Assembly: GCF_002261215.1 (NCBI RefSeq)
Contig: NZ_NEVS01000004.1
Location: 2,480,001 to 2,544,000 of the forward strand
Direction: 5' to 3'
DNA from: Bordetella genomosp. 11
Lineage (GTDB): Bacteria > Pseudomonadota > Gammaproteobacteria > Burkholderiales > Burkholderiaceae_B
Length of the DNA stretch: 64,000 nt
Numbering within the stretch: position 1 is the stretch's first letter; every line of letters starts with the position of its first letter. Under the pieces are notes generated by a model. That model had not been told where the DNA came from. It ran no database searches and saw only the letters and a list, made by a program, of their open reading frames with translations. The position numbers were made by a program, and so were the translations under genes. Below are positions 1 to 7,169 of this stretch, piece by piece.

Positions 1-246
1 AATCAGGCCCACGACGGCAAGCGGGATCGCCCATACATAGTAGGGCCGGGCGCCGCTGAACCCGTCGTCCAGCAAGGGCTTCATGATGACGGCCAGGGTG
101 GGCTGCGTTCCCGCCGCGCCCGCCATCAGCAGGACCGCCAGCAGCAGTGCCTTCCAGTGCGACCCGACGCGCGAATAAATACGTTTCCAGAGCACGGCCT
201 TGACCGGATGCGACCCGGCTGGCCTGGTGCGAGTGGCAGAATTCAA
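1..246 (-). CDS. msbA: MsbA lipid A flippase (ABC exporter), N-terminal part only
   Basis: This is the first 82 codons of an inner-membrane ABC exporter that flips lipid A-core across the membrane; the rest lies left of the window. The visible protein reads as a short cytosolic start (VLWKRIYSRVG), a first membrane helix rich in Leu/Ala, then the MKPLLDDGF loop and the start of a second helix. This matches the N-terminus of MsbA proteins as I remember them. The most likely start is a TTG at 246, preceded by GAGAG; a GTG at 195 is the alternative. The gene diverges from a heptosyltransferase, which fits an LPS context. The nucleotide-binding domain is not visible, so another ABC exporter cannot be formally excluded. 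Confidence 0.8.
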   Translation of the reverse strand, partial: MNSATRTRPAGSHPVKAVLWKRIYSRVGSHWKALLLAVLLMAGAAGTQPTLAVIMKPLLDDGFSGARPYYVWAIPLAVVGLI

Positions 247-376
247 GAAATCTCTCGCTTTTATACAATCGTCCGGGGCATTGTACCGTTGGCCGCATGA
301 CCGGCCGACCGGCGGCAAGCCCCCTTCCGCTGCCCTGGCCCACCCTAACGCCGCCCCGCCGCGGCACCCTGTCTTT
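247..376. promoter_or_regulatory. Divergent promoter region msbA / heptosyltransferase
   Basis: This 130-base gap holds two TACAAT boxes. One reads rightward at 264-269 and one reads leftward at 285-280. The leftward box would start an msbA mRNA with a leader of about 25 bases. The rightward one would give the GT9 gene a leader of roughly 100 bases. The -35 elements are not convincing. Confidence 0.4.
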
Positions 377-1384
377 ATGCCATCCGTGACCCGTTTGTAT
401 GTGCGACTGCCCAATTGGGTAGGCGATGTCTGCATGAGTCTGCCCGCCCTGCGCCTGCTGCAGGCCACCGGGCTGCCGCTGGTCCTGTGTGCCCGCCCCT
501 GGGCGCGGGATCTGCTCGCCGGCGTGGCGGGCGGGGACGATTTCATCGCCATGCAGGGCCGGTTCTGGGAGGACCGCGGCGCCGTGCGGGCGCACGTGCG
601 GGCCGCCGGCCGCGGGGGGGTGGCCCTGGCGTTGCCGGATTCCCTGTCCAGCGCCGCGGCCTTCCGCCTGGCGGGACTGCCAGTGGCGGGCTACCGGGAC
701 GACGGACGCAGCCCGCTGCTGCGCTGGCCGGTACGCAAGCCCGACGCGACGCTGCATGCCGTGCAATCCTGGTACCACCTCGCGCGCGAGGCCCTGGGCC
801 GTTGGGGCTTGCCCACCGGCGCGCCGGAGCCAGCCCCGGAGCTGAAGCTGACGCTGACCGCCACCCACCGCGCGCAGGCCGAGTCCCGCCTGTCCGAGGC
901 GGGGCTGGCACAGGAGCCCTTTGTCCTGATCGCGCCCACGGCCACGGGACTGCATCGTGGCCGCGATAAGGTATGGCCCGGCTACGCCGCGCTGACCCGC
1001 GATCTGCAGTCGCGCGGCAGGCGTGTCGCCATGTGTCCGCCCCCCGCCGAGGTCGACGCGGCACGCGCCAATGCGCCCGACGCGCTGCTGCTGCCCGCCA
1101 TGGGACTGGGGGCCTTCGCCGCGCTGACCACCCGGGCCGCCCTGGTGATATGCAACGATTCCGGCGTGTCCCATGTGGCCGCGGCGGCCGGGGCGCGGCA
1201 GATTACGCTGTTCGGCGTCACCCAACGGGACCGCACGGGGCCATGGTCGCCCCACGCGTGCTGCCTGGGATCCGACCAGGGCTGGCCCGACGTGGCGGAA
1301 GTCCTGCGTAACGCGGAGGCAATGTTGAATGGACATAGGGCTGACCATGAGTCCCACGAATTGACAGGCGGCGCGCCGGCCTGA
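377..1384 (+). CDS. Glycosyltransferase family 9, ADP-heptose:LPS heptosyltransferase type
   Basis: A 335-residue GT9 enzyme that would add a heptose from ADP-heptose to the LPS inner core at the cytosolic face. The N-terminus has the family signature RLPNWVGDVCMSLPALR. The C-terminal Rossmann half has a CNDSGVSHVAAAAG motif, the usual nucleotide-sugar site with its His, and then FGVTQRDRTGPW. Length fits WaaC/WaaF/WaaQ-type proteins. The reading frame is open back to 200, but the residues before Met-377 are low-complexity and unlike the family, so I use ATG 377; no good ribosome site precedes it. The neighbours (msbA and a glycosyltransferase block) support an LPS role. Which heptose it adds is not readable. 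Confidence 0.85.
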   Translation: MPSVTRLYVRLPNWVGDVCMSLPALRLLQATGLPLVLCARPWARDLLAGVAGGDDFIAMQGRFWEDRGAVRAHVRAAGRGGVALALPDSLSSAAAFRLAGLPVAGYRDDGRSPLLRWPVRKPDATLHAVQSWYHLAREALGRWGLPTGAPEPAPELKLTLTATHRAQAESRLSEAGLAQEPFVLIAPTATGLHRGRDKVWPGYAALTRDLQSRGRRVAMCPPPAEVDAARANAPDALLLPAMGLGAFAALTTRAALVICNDSGVSHVAAAAGARQITLFGVTQRDRTGPWSPHACCLGSDQGWPDVAEVLRNAEAMLNGHRADHESHELTGGAPA

Positions 1385-1398
1385 ACAATCGTGGCGGT

Positions 1399-2163
1399 AT
1401 GTCTATCGTCAGTCTTCTCGCGTATCTCATCATCCCGCTTTATCTGTGCCTGGCGCTCGCCGTGCTGGGTCTGGTGCTGGCCCTGTTCCGCTGGCGCAAG
1501 ACCGGCCTCGTCCTGGCGCTGGCCGGCGCGGCCTGGGCCTATGCCTGGTCCCTGCCCGCGACCACGCTGTGGCTGGGCGGCATCCTTGAAAGCGAATACC
1601 CCTACCGGGCGCCCGCCGAATTGCCGACGGCGGACGCCATCGTCGTGCTGGGCGGCAATATCGCCAACGACCGCCAGAACTGGTTCCTGCCCTACGACCG
1701 CGAAACGGCCATCCGGCGCTTCCAGACGGCGGAACAGCTGTACGACGCCGGCCGCGCGCCGAAGATCGTGCTTTCCGGCGGCGCATTGAGCGGCGACGTC
1801 AGCGAAGCGGAGGGCATGGCTCACGCGCTACGCCAGTCCGGCGTCCCGCGCAGCGCCATGATCCTGGAAAACGACAGTCGGACGACGTATGAGAACGCCA
1901 TCCTGACGGAAGGCCAGTTAAAGGAGCATGACATCCGCACCGTGCTGCTGGTCACATCGGCCCTGCACATGCCCCGCGCCATGGCGGCCTTCCGCAAGCA
2001 GGGCGTGACGGCGATCCCGGCGCCGTCGCAGCCGCAGATTTATCTGCCGGCGTCGGCGTCCATTTCGCCATGGCTGCCGGACGACCGCACTTTCGAGGCC
2101 AGCCGCTCCATCATCAAGGAATACACCGGGCTGTTCCTGTACTGGCTGCGAGGGTGGATCTGA
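1399..2163 (+). CDS. ElyC/SanA/YdcF-family membrane protein (DUF218)
   Basis: A 254-residue protein with two N-terminal membrane helices (about residues 5-27 and 33-52) and a periplasmic DUF218 domain. Family marks are ADAIVVLGGNIA at the start of the domain, KIVLSGG, EGMAHALRQSGVP and ENDSRTTYENA. In E. coli, ElyC affects envelope integrity and peptidoglycan/undecaprenyl carrier use; no enzymatic reaction is settled for the family. It begins 14 bases after the heptosyltransferase and its stop overlaps the next start (TGATG), so the three genes probably share one mRNA. Its position in an envelope cluster agrees with an envelope role. Confidence 0.85.
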   Translation: MSIVSLLAYLIIPLYLCLALAVLGLVLALFRWRKTGLVLALAGAAWAYAWSLPATTLWLGGILESEYPYRAPAELPTADAIVVLGGNIANDRQNWFLPYDRETAIRRFQTAEQLYDAGRAPKIVLSGGALSGDVSEAEGMAHALRQSGVPRSAMILENDSRTTYENAILTEGQLKEHDIRTVLLVTSALHMPRAMAAFRKQGVTAIPAPSQPQIYLPASASISPWLPDDRTFEASRSIIKEYTGLFLYWLRGWI

Positions 2164-2459
2164 TGTCCGCCACGGACGCCCTGCCCTGCCGGCCCGGATG
2201 CGGCGCCTGCTGCATCGCGCCGTCGATCACGCGCCCGCTGCCGGGCATGCCGCAGGGCAAGCCGGCCGGCGTGCGTTGCGTGCAGTTGACCGACGACATG
2301 CGCTGCGCGGTCTTCGGCCAACCGGAACGGCCGGACTTTTGCGGCGGGCTGCGGCCGGCCGCCGATATGTGCGGCGCCGACCGGGAACACGCCATCGCGT
2401 GGCTGGCGCGCCTCGAGCAAGCCACCGCCCCGCAGCCCGCGGGCGGCTTGCCGGGCTAG
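2163..2459 (+). CDS. Small YkgJ-type cysteine-cluster protein
   Basis: A 98-residue protein with eight cysteines, beginning CRPGCGACC and continuing with single Cys at about 39, 48, 60 and 70. This is the YkgJ (zinc/iron-chelating CxxCxxCC) pattern. The family is thought to bind a metal or Fe-S cluster, and its biochemical role is unknown. The ATG at 2163 overlaps the stop of the preceding gene, so translation is probably coupled. The short stretch 2460-2507 separates it from a convergent deacetylase gene. Confidence 0.8.
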   Translation: MSATDALPCRPGCGACCIAPSITRPLPGMPQGKPAGVRCVQLTDDMRCAVFGQPERPDFCGGLRPAADMCGADREHAIAWLARLEQATAPQPAGGLPG

Positions 2460-2507
2460 CCGGGCGCTGCCGGCAGGCGTCCCGCCCCGGGGGCTTCGCG
2501 GCGCATG

Positions 2508-3236
2508 CTACCAGCGGCGGCGCTTGCGATCCTCGTAAGGTGTCAGCGTCTTGCGCAGGAAACTGATAATGCCGGTCGATCCGGCGACCAGCACGCGTGG
2601 CAGGCCCATCGGGTCGTCCTGGGCGTTGGCCAGCCCACGCTTGGTCAGCGTGGCGTTGTCATAGCCGGCCGCGCGCACCATTTCCATGACGGCCGGGTCG
2701 TATTCGCCATAGGGATAGCAGAACGCCGTCACCGGGCCGCCCAGCGCGTCTTCCAGTTCGTGGCGCGAGGCGGCGATCTGGCGTCGCGCCTCGTCGGCAT
2801 GGAGTTGCGGCAAATGAACGTGATCCAGCGTATGTGAACCCACCTCGTTGCCGGCGGCAGCCCACTCACGCATTTCAGCCACCGACATCAAGGCCGACGG
2901 CGGAACGCCATGCGCATGGTCCCAGACGTTGCTGCCGTCGAACTGGCGGGCGACGAAGTAGTTGGTGGCGGTGAAACCGAGTTCGGACAGTATCGGCATC
3001 GCGTTGCGGTGCACGTTCCGGTAGCCATCGTCGAAGGTGATGCCGAAGACTTTGCCGGTGCGCTCGCCGCGCAGGTACGGCATCAGATCGCGCATGGACA
3101 CCCCCCGGTAGCCCAGGCGGCGCATCCAGGACATTTGCCGCCGGAAAGCGCCGGCGTCCACGGTCAGGCCGCGATAAGGCGTGCCGCGCGGCGGCAGCGC
3201 GCCGACCTGATGGTACATGAGGATAGGGATCGCCAT
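2508..3236 (-). CDS. Polysaccharide deacetylase (NodB homology domain), copy 1
   Basis: A 242-residue carbohydrate esterase family 4 protein without a clear signal peptide. It opens IPILMYHQVG and carries the metal-site motif ITFDDGY (catalytic base and first metal Asp), then NEVGSHTLDHVHL with the two His metal ligands, and FCYPYGEYD. Such enzymes remove N-acetyl groups from GlcNAc-type sugars. It follows the LPS-core glycosyltransferase chain in the same direction after a 105-base gap and has its own -10 box immediately upstream. Unsubstituted glucosamine occurs in Bordetella LPS cores, so a core-modifying role is a reasonable inference. Poly-GlcNAc deacetylation is a less likely alternative because no pga-type genes are present. 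Confidence 0.8.
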   Translation of the reverse strand: MAIPILMYHQVGALPPRGTPYRGLTVDAGAFRRQMSWMRRLGYRGVSMRDLMPYLRGERTGKVFGITFDDGYRNVHRNAMPILSELGFTATNYFVARQFDGSNVWDHAHGVPPSALMSVAEMREWAAAGNEVGSHTLDHVHLPQLHADEARRQIAASRHELEDALGGPVTAFCYPYGEYDPAVMEMVRAAGYDNATLTKRGLANAQDDPMGLPRVLVAGSTGIISFLRKTLTPYEDRKRRRW

Positions 3237-3243
3237 GGGCGCG

Positions 3244-3249
3244 ATTATA
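3244..3249 (-). promoter_or_regulatory. -10 box TATAAT exactly 7 bases before the start codon (probable leaderless mRNA)
   Basis: On the minus strand TATAAT is followed by seven bases and then the ATG at 3236. Transcription would therefore start at or next to the A of the start codon. No Shine-Dalgarno sequence precedes the ATG. The same spacing occurs before dnaE and hrpA in this window. Confidence 0.5.
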
Positions 3250-3341
3250 GGATCGGGGCGGCCACGCGAGATGGGCGCGCGAATGCCGGGAGAACCGGCG
3301 AGGCAGGGCCGGCCATGCGAACCCGGCCCGCGGGGAGGCTG

Positions 3342-4454
3342 CTAGCGGCCGTCCAGCGCCGCCTGGTAGACGGCATACGTCCCTTCCACGAACCGAGCCA
3401 GGTTGAATTCGCGCTGGCTTTTTTCCCGCGCGGCAGCGCCCATGACGCCGATGCGGCCGGGGTCGGCCAGCATGCCCCGCAGCACGTCGGCGATCGCCGA
3501 CGGGTCGCGCACCGGGACCACCCAGCCGTCGCGCCCGTCCGTGACGTTCTCCGGCAGGCCGCCGACGTTGGATATCAGGGCAGGCAGGCCGAGGGACATG
3601 ACTTCGCGGCAGGCGAAGGATAGCGCTTCGCGATACGACAGCACGAAACCGACGTCGCATGCCGCCAGGGCGGGCCGCACGTCATCCAGCAGGCCCGGGA
3701 ACACGACCTGGTCCTGCAGGCCGAGCTCGCGCACCCGGGCCATTTTCGCGTCATCGGGCAAGTCGCCGGCGACCAGCACCCGGAAGCACTGGCGTTCGTG
3801 GGGCGCGAGCATCGCCAGGCCGGCCAGCAGGTCCAGCCAGCCCTTGTCGTAGTCCGTGCCGCCGGCGCTACCCAGCAGGATCTTGCCCGGCGCGGTGGGG
3901 CCGAAATATTTTTCCCGCAGACCGGGGCGCAGCGCGTCCGAAGGCGGCGCGAAATAGTCCGTATCGATGCCGTGCCGCACGGTGGAAATCGGCAGACGCC
4001 GATACGGCGACTGCCGCAGCAGGCCGGCGACGAATTCGCTGACCGCGATGACCCGATCCGTGCCGAAGCGCGCGCGCAAGCGGTGGCCCACGGTGCGCAA
4101 TGGCAGGTCATTATGCTTGGTGAAGATAATGGGGGGACGCCGCATGCCCAGGGTGGCGATCATCGCGAGCCTGTGGTCCGTCGAACCGTTCACGTGGATC
4201 AGGTCGAAACCTTCCCGGCGTATCAGCCTGCGCAAGGCAATCGACTCGCCGAACAAGGCGCTCGCGCGCGAACGGAAGCGGAAGTCGGCCACCCGCACGC
4301 CGGGCAACTCGGCCGCGTAGCGGTATAGCCGGCTGGTGGCGGGCGTCGCGACAGTGATGGCATGCGCATGCCGCAGCCCGCGCGCCAGGTTCATGATGTA
4401 GGTGACATGCCCCCCGCCATTGCGCGGATGGAAGTTCGTGTAGAGGATTTTCAA
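3342..4454 (-). CDS. Glycosyltransferase family 4 (group 1), LPS-core type
   Basis: A 370-residue GT-B enzyme. It starts LKILYTNFHPRNGGGHV (the glycine-rich acceptor loop typical of GT4) and has a donor-site half with LLGSAGGTDYDKGWLDLLAG and the E-x7-E-like region SYREALSFACREVMSLG. The start is a TTG at 4454 whose last bases are shared with the stop of the upstream GT2 gene (TTGA overlap), so it is translationally coupled. It is the last gene of the overlapping chain beginning at dnaE. The donor and acceptor sugars cannot be inferred; context suggests LPS core assembly at the inner face of the membrane. Confidence 0.85.
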   Translation of the reverse strand: MKILYTNFHPRNGGGHVTYIMNLARGLRHAHAITVATPATSRLYRYAAELPGVRVADFRFRSRASALFGESIALRRLIRREGFDLIHVNGSTDHRLAMIATLGMRRPPIIFTKHNDLPLRTVGHRLRARFGTDRVIAVSEFVAGLLRQSPYRRLPISTVRHGIDTDYFAPPSDALRPGLREKYFGPTAPGKILLGSAGGTDYDKGWLDLLAGLAMLAPHERQCFRVLVAGDLPDDAKMARVRELGLQDQVVFPGLLDDVRPALAACDVGFVLSYREALSFACREVMSLGLPALISNVGGLPENVTDGRDGWVVPVRDPSAIADVLRGMLADPGRIGVMGAAAREKSQREFNLARFVEGTYAVYQAALDGR

Positions 4455-5227
4455 GGACGGGGCGCGCCATCGCGAGACGCGTTTTCGGAAAGGAACATCA
4501 GCTTGGCATAGCGAAAGAAACTGCCCGAGGCGGCCGTCACGGCCAGCACGAGGCCATGACGGCCATCGAGAAAGCCGCGGCGTATCAGGTAAATGCGAAC
4601 GAAAGTCCAGAAACCGTGGCCCAGGGCGCCCAGTATGCCGGTGCGCTTGCCGCGCGCGTGCATCATCGCTGCCGCATCGGACGAATAGCGATTGACTTTG
4701 CTGACCAGCGCATCCAGGTTGGGATAGGGATAGTGAAGGAAGTGCCCACGCAGCCGGCCAGTCGGCCCGGGCCTGGCCGGAACGACTTTTTCGTGCACCG
4801 CGGCATCGCTGAAGCGGGCGCTGCCGCGGCGGAACAGGCGCAGCACGTAGTCCGGCCACCACCCGCTGTGGCGGATAAAGCGGCCGCAGAAGTCGGACAG
4901 GCGCGCAATCTCGTAGGCGTCGCAGGCGGGCGCGGCGATGGCTTCCTGTATGGCCAGCGCCAGCTCGGGAGTGACCCGTTCGTCCGCGTCGATGGACAGC
5001 ACCCACTCGCCCTGCGCCAGGTTCAGCGCGCGGTTTTTCTGCGGACCGAAACCGGGCCAATCGTGGGTTTGTTCCACGGTCGCCCCCATCGCACGCGCCA
5101 GTTCGACGGTGTTGTCGGTACTGCCGGAATCGACCACGATGAACTCGTCGGCGAACGCGACCGAATCCAGGCAGGCAACGATGTTCGCCGCCTCGTTCTT
5201 GGTAATGACGATGACCGAGAGCTTCAT
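4451..5227 (-). CDS. Glycosyltransferase family 2, WaaE/KdtX-like
   Basis: A 258-residue GT-A enzyme. It begins MKLSVIVITKNEAANI and has the nucleotide-binding DSGSTDNT, the metal-binding DADERV (DXD-like) and a C-terminal hydrophobic, aromatic stretch that may sit on the membrane. This arrangement resembles WaaE/KdtX, which add beta-glucose to heptose I of the LPS core. The ATG at 5227 overlaps the stop of the upstream deacetylase by 4 bases (ATGA), and its own stop overlaps the next start. The gene therefore belongs to the coupled dnaE-glycosyltransferase chain. Confidence 0.85.
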   Translation of the reverse strand: MKLSVIVITKNEAANIVACLDSVAFADEFIVVDSGSTDNTVELARAMGATVEQTHDWPGFGPQKNRALNLAQGEWVLSIDADERVTPELALAIQEAIAAPACDAYEIARLSDFCGRFIRHSGWWPDYVLRLFRRGSARFSDAAVHEKVVPARPGPTGRLRGHFLHYPYPNLDALVSKVNRYSSDAAAMMHARGKRTGILGALGHGFWTFVRIYLIRRGFLDGRHGLVLAVTAASGSFFRYAKLMFLSENASRDGAPRP

Positions 5228-6072
5228 GCGCGTCCCCTCAGCCGGCGCTTCCAGGCTTTCCAGGCGTGATAGCGCGGTCCCCAGACGGGATGCCCGCCCA
5301 GCCACAGGCGTTGCGCCAGCCAGCGCCCGGGCTGGTCGCGCACCGCGAAGCGGTAGATATGCTCGGGATCGCCCCCCGCCGTATTCTGCCCCAGGGCATC
5401 CGTGGTGTAGAAATAGCGGAACCCCGCCCGGCGCCCTGCATCCAGGTAATCGTCGTCGAAATAGCCTTGCGGCCAGCACAGGTGCGGACTCTGCTCGCCC
5501 AACCGTTCGCCCAGTACCGCGCGCGAGCGCTGCAATTCTTCGGCGATACGATCCCGCTTGCCATCGACGTCGGTGCCGCACACCTTGTCCCAGCGCGTGT
5601 GGGTATGCGTGTGGCTATGGAACTCGAAGGTGCCGGCGGCGCGCATGGCTTCGATCTCGCTCCAGCGCGCCATGACTTCGTCCGCCCGCTGGCTGGCGAT
5701 CGCAGCCTTGCAGGCGGCATGGTCGGGTACCGCGGGCGCCCCCGCCTGTCCCGCCGTGGGCCGCACCGGGCCGTCGCCTATCCACCCCGTCACGATGAAC
5801 ATCACGGCATGCATGCCGTAACGGTGCAGAATGGGATGGGCATGCACCCAGTTATCCAGGTAGCCGTCATCGAAGGTGATCAGGACGGATTTTTCCGGAA
5901 CCGGCTCGCCTGCCAGATGGGCGGCGAAGCGGTCGGCGGACAGCGCGGTATAGCCGGACCGCGCCAGCCGCTGGATCTGGCTTTCGAAGTGAGCCGGCGT
6001 GGCGGCGATCATGCCGGCCGCCGGGGTGACATGGTGGTACATCAGCACGGGCACATTGTGCGCGCGCTTCAT
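5224..6072 (-). CDS. Polysaccharide deacetylase (NodB homology domain), copy 2
   Basis: A 282-residue CE4 protein. It begins NVPVLMYHHVTPA and has ITFDDGYLDNW (metal Asp and base), a FHSHTHTHTRWD metal-His segment and CWPQGYFDDDY near the C-terminus. There is no signal peptide, implying action on cytosolic or lipid-linked sugars. An open frame extends seven codons upstream, but ATG 6072 overlaps the previous stop by 4 bases, like every other junction in this chain, and gives the normal start. It lies between GT4 and GT2 glycosyltransferases, which makes de-N-acetylation of a core hexosamine the most likely task. It is distinct in sequence from the deacetylase at 2508-3236. Confidence 0.8.
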   Translation of the reverse strand: MKRAHNVPVLMYHHVTPAAGMIAATPAHFESQIQRLARSGYTALSADRFAAHLAGEPVPEKSVLITFDDGYLDNWVHAHPILHRYGMHAVMFIVTGWIGDGPVRPTAGQAGAPAVPDHAACKAAIASQRADEVMARWSEIEAMRAAGTFEFHSHTHTHTRWDKVCGTDVDGKRDRIAEELQRSRAVLGERLGEQSPHLCWPQGYFDDDYLDAGRRAGFRYFYTTDALGQNTAGGDPEHIYRFAVRDQPGRWLAQRLWLGGHPVWGPRYHAWKAWKRRLRGRA

Positions 6073-7169
6073 CGCCGCCGCTCCGCCAGCCATTTGCGAT
6101 AGATCAGTTCCGTGCGCTCGGCCAGGCGCTGCGGCGAAAACACGCCCTCTTCGCGGATCATGCGCCGGCCGGCTTCGCCCATCTGCCTGCGCAGCGCGGG
6201 ATCGTCGATCAGCCGCCGCAAGGCATCGGTCAGCGCGGCCTGGTCCTTGGATGGCACCAGAAAGCCGCTGACCCCATCGCGGAACATCTCGGAAACCCCA
6301 CCGACATCGGTGCCGACGACGGGCAGCCCGCTGGCTTGCGCCTCGACGTAGACCGTGCCGGACGCTTCCTGTTCGGTCGCCAGCGCGAACAGGTCGAAGC
6401 CCGCCAGCAGGTTGGGCACGTCGCGGCGCGTGCCCATCAGGTGAATACGCGGCTGCAGCCCCAGCTCGTCGATATAGGCCCGCACGCGTTCGAAGGTGGG
6501 CGATCCGCTGCCGACAAAGACCAGATGCAGATCGGGTCGGGTGGCCATCAGCGGCCGCATGGCGTCGATCAGGGCCACATGGCCCTTGGCCGGCCGCATG
6601 ACGGCGACGCAGCCGACCACGATATCGGTGTCGGCCAGGCCGAGCTCATCGCGCAAGGTGGATTTTTCGATGGGCGGAGGCGGGACGATGGGCGAATACA
6701 GCGTGGCCACGTGCTCGCGCGGCACGCCGCGCGTGATCAGGTATTCGCGGACGTGGTCGCTGACCGTCGTGACGCGATGCGGCAGTATGGTGTACGACCA
6801 CATCGACCCCACCTTGCTGGCCAGGTGGCGGGTGCGCACGATGAGCGGCGTGCCTGCCATGCGCGCCGCCGGCGCTGCAATGACGGTATCGCGCCGGCTG
6901 TGGGTGTTCAGTACATCGAAGCGGCCTTCGCGCAGGATGCGCCGGATTGCCGCGATGCCCTTGAAGTAGTTCGGCACGCCGTCCATGTCGACCTGGTGGA
7001 CGGTGAAGCCTTCATCGGTCAGCCGCTTGACCAGCTGCGCGCGCGACTGGCAGATGGCCTCCATATGATGGCCGCGCTCGCGCATGGCGATCATTTCCTT
7101 GAAGATGCGGTGCTCTTGCCCGCCAAAGGAGACCGCGGCCTCGGAATGGACGATGCGTAAGGGTGTCAT
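6069..7169 (-). CDS. Glycosyltransferase family 4 (group 1), LPS-core type
   Basis: A 366-residue GT-B enzyme. It opens MTPLRIVHSEAAVSFGGQE with the Gly-Gly acceptor loop. Its donor half has VVGCVAVMRPAKGHVALIDA, VGSGSP, and TEQEASGTVYVEAQASGLP, which contains the E-x7-E pair of GT4 transferases. The ATG at 7169 shares ATGA with the dnaE stop, so this LPS-type gene is read directly behind dnaE. The substrate is unknown. A role in the LPS outer or inner core is inferred from the adjoining GT2, GT4 and deacetylase genes. Confidence 0.85.
   Translation of the reverse strand: MTPLRIVHSEAAVSFGGQEHRIFKEMIAMRERGHHMEAICQSRAQLVKRLTDEGFTVHQVDMDGVPNYFKGIAAIRRILREGRFDVLNTHSRRDTVIAAPAARMAGTPLIVRTRHLASKVGSMWSYTILPHRVTTVSDHVREYLITRGVPREHVATLYSPIVPPPPIEKSTLRDELGLADTDIVVGCVAVMRPAKGHVALIDAMRPLMATRPDLHLVFVGSGSPTFERVRAYIDELGLQPRIHLMGTRRDVPNLLAGFDLFALATEQEASGTVYVEAQASGLPVVGTDVGGVSEMFRDGVSGFLVPSKDQAALTDALRRLIDDPALRRQMGEAGRRMIREEGVFSPQRLAERTELIYRKWLAERRR

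Noticed and set aside
200..376. Upstream ATG extending the GT9 heptosyltransferase by 59 residues
   Set aside because: The extra residues are unlike the family, overlap the msbA start and cover both candidate promoters.
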